DNA of 64,000 bases from Thraustochytrium sp. TN22 (Eukaryota > Sar > Bigyra > Thraustochytrida > Thraustochytriidae). The DNA lies in the NCBI GenBank assembly GCA_013306675.1, contig JABLUY010000003.1:70896-134895 (forward strand), in the 5' to 3' direction. The notes beneath the pieces were generated by a model. The model was not told where the DNA came from, ran no database searches, and worked only from the letters and a program-made list of their open reading frames with translations. Positions 58,760 to 64,000 of this stretch are shown here, in pieces (the first letter of the stretch is position 1; each line of letters begins with the position of its first letter). A program made the translations under genes and the position numbers.

Positions 58760-59103
58760 GGCGGCGCCGAGGCCGGCGCCGAGCGGCGTCTGCCGGAGGC
58801 GCGAGCCGCGGTCTCGAGCGCCAATCTCCAGAAAAATGGCGCCGTGGCGACTTCGTGCACGTTGCTGAAGCCGTGCACGATAGCGCCCGAGCGTTAACGG
58901 GCCAGGCTGGAAGGACAAGAAGGACGTGCGGCGGGACTCTCGCCGCGGCGCCGGCCGCGTGGCCACGCAGAACCGCAAGCGGAGGTTCGGGTCGCGGGGG
59001 CGCATCGCACGGACTCGGCCTGCAGCCCGCTCGGCCGCTCGCTCGTTCGGTCTTTCGCTCGCTCGCTCGCTCGCTCGCTCGCTCGCTCGCTCCAGCGGCA
59101 AAG
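58760..59103. promoter_or_regulatory. Shared divergent promoter of Hsp70 and MANF
   Basis: This 344-bp gap lies between the start codons of the Hsp70-like gene (-) and the MANF gene (+). It holds a CCAAT at 58820-58824 region, GGACGTGCG (58922-58930), a perfect palindrome GCGTGGCCACGC (58957-58968) and a GCTC tetranucleotide tract (59057-59092) just before the MANF start. The palindrome carries CCACG on both strands, the half-site of animal ER-stress elements, but no correctly spaced CCAAT-N9-CCACG was found. Confidence 0.5.
59057..59092. repeat. GCTC microsatellite in MANF 5' leader
   Basis: About nine GCTC units end 11 bases before the MANF start codon. Confidence 0.9.
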
Positions 59104-59767
59104 ATGAGCGGCGCGGCGCGACGCTTGGCCTTGCTCCTCGTGGGCGCGCTGCTGGTGGCGGCTATGCTCATGCAGGGCGCGGAAGCCAAGGAGAAGGCGC
59201 CAGAGTGCGAACGTACGTGCCAGCGCGGATTGCGAGGAGGTGAAGAGAGAGAGAGAGAGAGAGAGAGAGAAGAAGAAGAGGAAGTTGTTCGCTGACTAAT
59301 GGGAGAGAAATTCGTGGGACGCCGACACAGTCTGCGTGCGCATTCTGGAGCGCGTGGAAGGCGAGCTGAGCGTGAAGAAGAAGGAGGCCAAGGCGAACGG
59401 GAAGAAGCTGGACGTGCAGGCGACGATTGAGACGCTAGTGGACGAGGTCTGCGATGCGGCGACGACGCAGTCGGAGAAGAAGGTGTGCTACTATTTGACG
59501 CCTGTGAAGCGCAAGATCTCGCAGCCCATGAGCAACTTCATGCCGACGGATCGCGTGTGCAAGAAGCTCAAGGCTGAATCGCCCGAGCTGTGCTCCGTGC
59601 GCGATGCCATCAAGGTGGAGAAGGGCAAGACGGACTACACGACGATGCGCGTCAAGGACCTCAAGAAGATTCTTGCGGACCGTGGCGTCTCGTGCACGAA
59701 CTGCCTCGAGAAGGCCGAGTTCGTCAAGCGCTGCGAGGAGACTGAGGACCTGCACGACGAGCTCTGA
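59104..59767 (+). CDS. MANF/ARMET homologue with HDEL retention signal (2 exons)
   Basis: Exons are 59104-59212 and 59331-59767. The intron 59213-59330 (118 nt, GTACGT...ACAG) contains a GA repeat and a branch-like CTGACTAAT. The product is 181 residues. A signal peptide covers 1-28. The saposin-like domain has the C-x-x-C pair Cys35/38 (CELC, whose Leu codon is split by the intron), then Cys77, 89, 113 and 124. The SAP-like C-terminal domain has MRVKDLKKILADRG and the C-x-x-C Cys158/161. All eight MANF cysteines are present in order, with spacing close to the animal protein (2, 38, 11, 23, 10, 33, 2 against 2, 30, 10, 31, 10, 32, 2). The end is HDEL. Animal MANF is an ER-stress-induced protein that binds BiP and limits nucleotide exchange. 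An ER folding role is therefore likely. Confidence 0.9.
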
Positions 59768-60333
59768 ACAGGGTTCGTTTTGTGACAGCCATGTATGGCG
59801 CTTGCCTGGAGGACAGTGGCGTCCCGGGAGATCGTGTTTTGCATGGCCACCGTTTGCATGCCCACCATTTAGCTAGCTAGCTAGCGAGCGAGCGAGCGAG
59901 CGAGCGACAAGCAAGCGAGCAGAAAGGCGAGTGAGCGCACATGGGGGTGGGTCAGCTGGCCGCGATCACGGCAGCCGAGGCCGCGAGGACGCAAGCTCCC
60001 TCTCCAGAAGCAATCGAGGGAGGTCTGGCTGGCCCGTCCAAACCCCTCTTGCGCTAGTGTAGCGCTCTCTGCTCGGCAGGTCGGAAGTCAAGGAATAACC
60101 CACACACAAAGAGAAGATGAAGCAGGGGCATGGACAAAATTCTTCGGTTCACGTGTCCTTTGAAGAGGATTTTGCAATGAGATGGGTTGTCGACGAGGGG
60201 GGGGGGAGATTGGGCGCGCGCGCACGTTGATGCTTGCACGCGATTACGGATTGGGAGAGTAATTCGTATAAGCGAGTCAGAAGGGGAGAGAGAGGTGGGC
60301 AGCGCATGCCGCCGGGACGGTGGGAAATGGAGC
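59768..60333. other. Convergent intergenic region with AGCT/GAGC repeats
   Basis: This 566-bp gap lies between MANF (+) and C1D (-) ends. It contains an AGCT run merging into GAGC repeats (59870-59907) and a G9 run near 60198. The rest is unremarkable. No gene is supported. Confidence 0.5.
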
Positions 60334-61002
60334 TCACCGCTTGCGCTTGTTACTGCCGCGCGACTTCTTGGACTTTGCGCTGGACTTGGCGGCGCCGTGT
60401 TTGCCGGACTTCGCGCCGTGGTGCTTGGAGGCGGAGTCCGGCGTCTTGCGCTTGTTGCCGCGCGCGTCGTCGGGCTTGACGGGCGTCCGAGGCGGGGCTT
60501 CGGGCTCGTCCGTGCTCTTGGCTTCGTTGCCATTGTTTGCCTCCGTGGCGGCCTCCGCCTCGGCCTCGGCCTCGGCCTTGGCCTCGCCCTTGGCCTCGGC
60601 GGCCTTTTGTGCGCGCGCCTCAAGTTGCATGGCCTTGCCCATGTAGCGCTTGACGCGGTCGAGCTCCCGGCGCACGGGGTGCTCCTTGGGCGAGACGCCC
60701 TGCGTCTTGAGGTACATGTAAAAGAGCGAGTTGAGCGAGTAGCTGTACAGGAGGTTGAGCTTGGCGTTCTCTGCCACGGTCATGTCCGCGGCCGCTTCCT
60801 TGCGCGGCTTTTCCACATAGGGCGCAACCTGTGGCACGTCGCAAGCATGGTACGGGCGTGAGTGGCTCGAGTTCACGCGCAAGGCCGTCTCCGAGCGCGA
60901 AAACATCACGGAACTTACCCTCTCTTCAATGCGAGTGAGCGCCTGGTCGAAGCGGTCCAGCACGCCCAGAATCTCCGCCGGCAGCGTCGAGCTGGCGGCC
61001 AT
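60334..61002 (-). CDS. C1D/Rrp47-like nuclear exosome cofactor (2 exons)
   Basis: Exons are 60919-61002 and 60334-60828, with a 90-nt phase-0 intron (60829-60918, GTAAGT...CACAG). The spliced protein is 192 residues; yeast Lrp1/Rrp47 has 184 and human C1D 141. The Sas10/Utp3/C1D domain covers residues 1-95: an amphipathic helix LPAEILGVLDRFDQALTRIEE (in part), then AKLNLLYSYSLNSLFYMYLK and TQGVSPKEHPVRRELDRVK, the family's hallmark. The remainder is Ala/Glu/Lys-rich and ends in a basic nuclear tail (KSKKSRGSNKRKR). C1D binds Rrp6 and structured RNA for rRNA, snRNA and snoRNA 3' processing. Splicing rejoins RIEER to VAPYVEKP, which fits the family better than read-through. It is divergent from the deaminase gene. 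Confidence 0.9.
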   Translation of the reverse strand: MAASSTLPAEILGVLDRFDQALTRIEERVSSVMFSRSETALRVNSSHSRPYHACDVPQVAPYVEKPRKEAAADMTVAENAKLNLLYSYSLNSLFYMYLKTQGVSPKEHPVRRELDRVKRYMGKAMQLEARAQKAAEAKGEAKAEAEAEAEAATEANNGNEAKSTDEPEAPPRTPVKPDDARGNKRKTPDSASKHHGAKSGKHGAAKSSAKSKKSRGSNKRKR

Positions 61003-61577
61003 GGTGCCTCTCTGCGCAGCACGCACTGGTGGGCAGGCACGATGACCCGCGACCCGGCGTCCGACCGGGCTTGTGGCCTGCCAGCCGGGAAGCAGGCGGG
61101 TCCGAGCCGGCGGCGGCCTTTCGCTTCGCCCGTGACCTTGCTGCCGCCGCGCCGCAGCGTCAGCCTCGCGCCAGGTCTCTGGCCTCCCCTGCGCCGCCGC
61201 GAGGGCCGCGGCGGTGGCCACCGCTGCCGCGGCCTATCGGGAGTGGGCCTCTTCCGCCGCGGCGGCCTATCGACGCCACTTGGGCCGCTTCGGCGTGCAG
61301 TGCGCAGTGCACCTATACTACTACTAGTACGATCTTCTTCGACGACGCGCAGAACAGAACCCGGCTGCGAGAGACCGACGTGCGACGCACGTCACGTCAG
61401 GTCGCGGCGGGCGGCGCCGCGCAGACCTCGATCCCCTGGTGCTCGTGTGGGTGGCGCGGCTTGGCGTGGCGCGGCCTGGCTTGGCTTGGCTTGGCTTGGC
61501 GCGGCTTGGCTTGGCTTGGCGCGGCGGTGTGAGTCACGTGACGTGGCTTGGCGCGGACGCGGTGCGTTGGCGAGAGG
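61003..61577. promoter_or_regulatory. Divergent promoter region (C1D/deaminase)
   Basis: This 575-bp gap contains GCCGCGGC-rich sequence and a GGCTT/GGCGC pentamer tract (61452-61526), ending about 50 bp before the deaminase start. No separate gene is supported. Confidence 0.5.
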
Positions 61578-62600
61578 ATGCGGCTTATCATTGAGGAGGA
61601 CGGCGACGGCGTGGCGCTCTGGGTGGCCAAGTATGTGGTGAAGCGCATCACGGACTTCGCGCCGACGGCGGAAAAGCCCTTTGTGCTCGGTAGGTTCTTT
61701 TGGCGCGGCGTCAGATGCACGCGCGGGGGAAACGAGGAGGCTGACGGAGGCGGTGCGATGTGACGCGACACGACGCGACGCGACGCGACGCGACGCAATG
61801 CACGCAACGTGGCGCGATGCAGGTCTACCGACGGGCTCTTCGCCGCTCGGCACGTACAAGAAGCTGGTGGAGTTCCACAAGGAGGGCAAGCTCAGCTTTG
61901 AGCATGTGGTCACTTTTAACATGGACGAGTACGTGGGCATCGCGGAAGACCACCCCGAAAGCTACCACTCGTTCATGTGGACCCATCTGTTCAGCAAGGT
62001 GAACATTAAGTACGTTCGGGGCTCCCATGGTGTGGCGTGGCGTGGCGTGAGTCTAACGGGCAACATTTGCGCAGGCGCGAGAATGTCAACATCCTGGACG
62101 GCAACGCCGCGGATCTCGAGGAAGAATGTCGCAAGTACGAGGAGAAGATCGAGAAGTACGGTGGCATTGAGCTGTTCTTGGGCGGTATTGGGCCGGACGG
62201 ACACATTGCTTTCAACGAGCCAGGCAGCTCGCTGGTGTCGAAAACGCGCGTCAAGACGCTGGCATACGACACGATCGTGGCGAACTCGCGTTTTTTCGGC
62301 GGCGATCTGAAGCAGGTGCCGCGCATGGCGCTCACGGTGGGCGTCGGCACGGTCATGGCGGCGCGAGAGGTTCTCATCATCATCCTTGGCATCACCAAGG
62401 CGCTCGCGCTGGCCAAGTGCATCGAAGAGGGCGTCTCGCACATGTGGACCGTGTCGGCGATCCAGCAGCACCCGCGTGCTTGCATCGTATGCGACGAGGA
62501 TGCTACGATGGAGCTGCGCGTCAAGACGGTCAAGTACTTTAAGGGCCTGCAGCAGACTAGTCGTGAGCTGGGCCAGTCCTCGGACTACGGCGTGCCGTGA
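61578..62600 (+). CDS. Glucosamine-6-phosphate deaminase (3 exons)
   Basis: Exons are 61578-61689, 61823-62009 and 62075-62600. Introns are 61690-61822 (133 nt, GTAGGT...GCAG, containing a CGACG repeat) and 62010-62074 (65 nt, GTACGT...GCAG with a CTAAC branch-like site). The spliced product has 274 residues, close to bacterial NagB (266) and animal GNPDA (about 289). It converts glucosamine-6-phosphate to fructose-6-phosphate and ammonia, linking amino-sugar catabolism to glycolysis. Motifs are [21 protein letters not shown] with Asp72, [14 protein letters not shown] with Asp141, His143 and Glu148 (same numbering as E. coli), and [14 protein letters not shown]. All catalytic residues are present. 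Confidence 0.95.
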
Positions 62601-63001
62601 GCTCTGCGCTGCCGCCATTTTTTCTTTGCCAAGCCTCCCAAAGAAGTGGTATCAATTCTCTGTGTTGATGAAAGTGGAAGGGGTGTTGATGAAAGTGGAA
62701 GGGGTGAGCAAGGCGGGATGGGAACGAGAGTCGTACGCATTGTCGGCCATCGTCGTCAGGTCGCCGAAAAAAAAAGAAAGAAAAGGCTGAAATGGGCGAA
62801 AAGAGAAAAGATGAGATGAATGACAGTGCGGCCGCAGACGGACAGACCGGCGGCCTAGCCTAGTAGTTAGGAGTAAGATATAAAGGACACACAAAAGAGC
62901 AGATGCTGCGAGCCGCTCGCATGCATGCAGAACGGCCAGCGGCAGCTAAAAAGTCTAGCGAGGAGCGGTAGAGGCTCCACATGGTTGACTGCCTGTGGCG
63001 C
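62601..63001. other. Convergent intergenic region with 21-bp duplication
   Basis: This 401-bp gap lies between the deaminase (+) and ankyrin (-) gene ends. It includes a perfect 21-bp tandem duplication of a GTTGATGAAAGTGGAAGGGG unit (62664-62705) and an A9 run near 62767. It probably holds both 3' UTRs. Confidence 0.6.
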
Positions 63002-63994
63002 TCATGCGCTGGAAGGCGGCGCCGCGGCGCTCTGCAGGAGGCGGCGCGCCGTCTCGTCGTGGCCCTCGAGGCGCGCGAGCTGCACAGCGTCGAGGCCATG
63101 GTCGTTGCGGTCCTGAATACGGGCGCCGTGCTCCAAGAGAATCGACACGCAGTCGGAGCGGCCGGCCTCGGCAGCGGCGAGCAACGGCGTGTAGCCGTGC
63201 TTGTTGCGGCCGGAGATGAGGCGCTTGCAGCCCTCGCTGGCGGCCGACGAAGAGAGTAGCGCCCGCAGAGTGGTGGAGTGGCCGTTGCGCGCGGCGTGGT
63301 GCAGCACGTTGTTGCCGTGCTCGCAGGTGCAGTCGATGGAGCAGCCGACCTCGGCGAGCGCGAGCGCCGTCTCGCAGCGACCGGAGCGCGCTGCGAGGAT
63401 GAGCGGCGAGCAGCCGCGGCGGTCGCGCGCGTCGAGCTCGGCCTGCTTCTGCGCGAGCAGAATGACAATCTCGGTGTTGCCGAAAGAGGCGGCGAACATG
63501 GTGGGGGAAAAGCCAACGTCGTCGCGGACGTCGACCGTGGCGCCCTTGGCCAGAAGCAGGCGGGCAATGGCCGTGTAGCCGCCGCGCGCCGAGGCGAGCA
63601 GCGGGTTGGAGCCGTCCTTGGCGCGCGCCTCGATGTCGGCGCCGGCGCTAATGAGGTCCTTGACGACCTGCACGCGGTTGCTGACCACGCCCCAGAGCAG
63701 CGCGGTGCGACCCACCATGGCGTCCTTGAGCTCGAGCGCCGCGCCGCGCTTGAGCAGCATGCCCACGACGGCCTGGTGGCCGTGGCTGGCGGCCGCCATG
63801 AGCGCCGTCATGCCGCGGCGGTCCTGGTGGTTCACGTCGCTGCCTGCGTCCAGGAGCGCCTCGAGCGCGGGCGCATCGCCCTTGCCTGCGGCGCGCACGA
63901 GCTGAGCAGCCGCCTCGGCGGCGGCAGCGGCCGCCGCGTCCGCCAGCCCGCCCAGGCGCGCGCGTTTGCCGGCTTCCGGGCCCTCCTCGGCCAT
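63002..63994 (-). CDS. Ankyrin-repeat protein
   Basis: The 330-residue protein consists almost wholly of ankyrin repeats. After a short basic motif (GKRARLGG, a possible nuclear signal) and an Ala-rich helix, about eight repeats run from residue 34 to 320. Examples are G-D-A-P-A-L-E-A-L-L-D-A-G-S-D-V-N, GMTALMAAASHGHQAVVGML, GYTAIARLLLAKGATVDVRD and HGYTPLLAAAEAGRSD. No enzymatic or membrane domain is attached. The role is protein binding; the partner is unknown. The ATG at 63994 lies six bases from the window edge and is in a good context, so the gene seems complete. Confidence 0.9.
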   Translation of the reverse strand: MAEEGPEAGKRARLGGLADAAAAAAAEAAAQLVRAAGKGDAPALEALLDAGSDVNHQDRRGMTALMAAASHGHQAVVGMLLKRGAALELKDAMVGRTALLWGVVSNRVQVVKDLISAGADIEARAKDGSNPLLASARGGYTAIARLLLAKGATVDVRDDVGFSPTMFAASFGNTEIVILLAQKQAELDARDRRGCSPLILAARSGRCETALALAEVGCSIDCTCEHGNNVLHHAARNGHSTTLRALLSSSAASEGCKRLISGRNKHGYTPLLAAAEAGRSDCVSILLEHGARIQDRNDHGLDAVQLARLEGHDETARRLLQSAAAPPSSA

Positions 63995-64000
63995 GGCGTC

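Noticed and set aside
58760-59103. Canonical animal ER-stress element (CCAAT-N9-CCACG)
   Set aside because: A CCAAT and CCACG half-sites occur, but not at the required spacing.

Overview
The window is nuclear DNA of a GC-rich, intron-poor eukaryotic microbe. The best guess is a heterotrophic stramenopile of the thraustochytrid/labyrinthulomycete type, inferred from gene content rather than from any marker. Support comes from strong G/C at third codon positions, long intronless genes (a 14.6-kb axonemal dynein, a 7.6-kb C2CD5-like gene), glutamine/serine/glycine low-complexity tracts, and flagellar genes next to a secreted EGF-module protein of a kind common in heterokonts. No rRNA, tRNA, CRISPR array, retroelement or virus-like element was recognised.

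Layout. 0-3.5 kb: a chimeric protein joining a YqaJ-like nuclease fold to a piggyBac C-terminus, then a secreted two-repeat protein. 3.9-14 kb: a greatly expanded C2CD5 homologue, a membrane TKL-type kinase and a Ser/Arg-rich orphan. 14.3-22.6 kb: O-acetylhomoserine sulfhydrylase, an NBR1-type autophagy receptor and a MINDY-family deubiquitinase, separated by repeat-rich gaps. 23-31 kb: a TIR-like/NACHT/WD40 STAND protein, alpha-tubulin and a secreted EGF-like protein. 33-54.4 kb: a choline transporter-like protein, a PAK1IP1/Mak11 WD40 ribosome-assembly factor, a C14 sterol reductase and an outer-arm-type dynein heavy chain. 54.8-64 kb: an orphan polyQ protein, a membrane-linked HotDog thioesterase, a three-exon lidless Hsp70 with a C-terminal membrane anchor, a MANF/ARMET homologue ending in HDEL, the exosome cofactor C1D, glucosamine-6-phosphate deaminase and an ankyrin-repeat protein.

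Themes. Flagellar genes (alpha-tubulin, dynein, possibly the EGF protein) and protein quality-control genes (NBR1, MINDY, Hsp70, MANF) recur. MANF and the Hsp70 are divergently transcribed from one 344-bp gap, which is striking because animal MANF binds the ER Hsp70 BiP. Seventeen of the 21 neighbouring gene pairs are on opposite strands. All six introns I can resolve lie between 57.9 and 62.1 kb. Short tetranucleotide or trinucleotide repeats often sit directly before start codons.

Limits: splice sites, starts and families were read by eye, and no database search was run.
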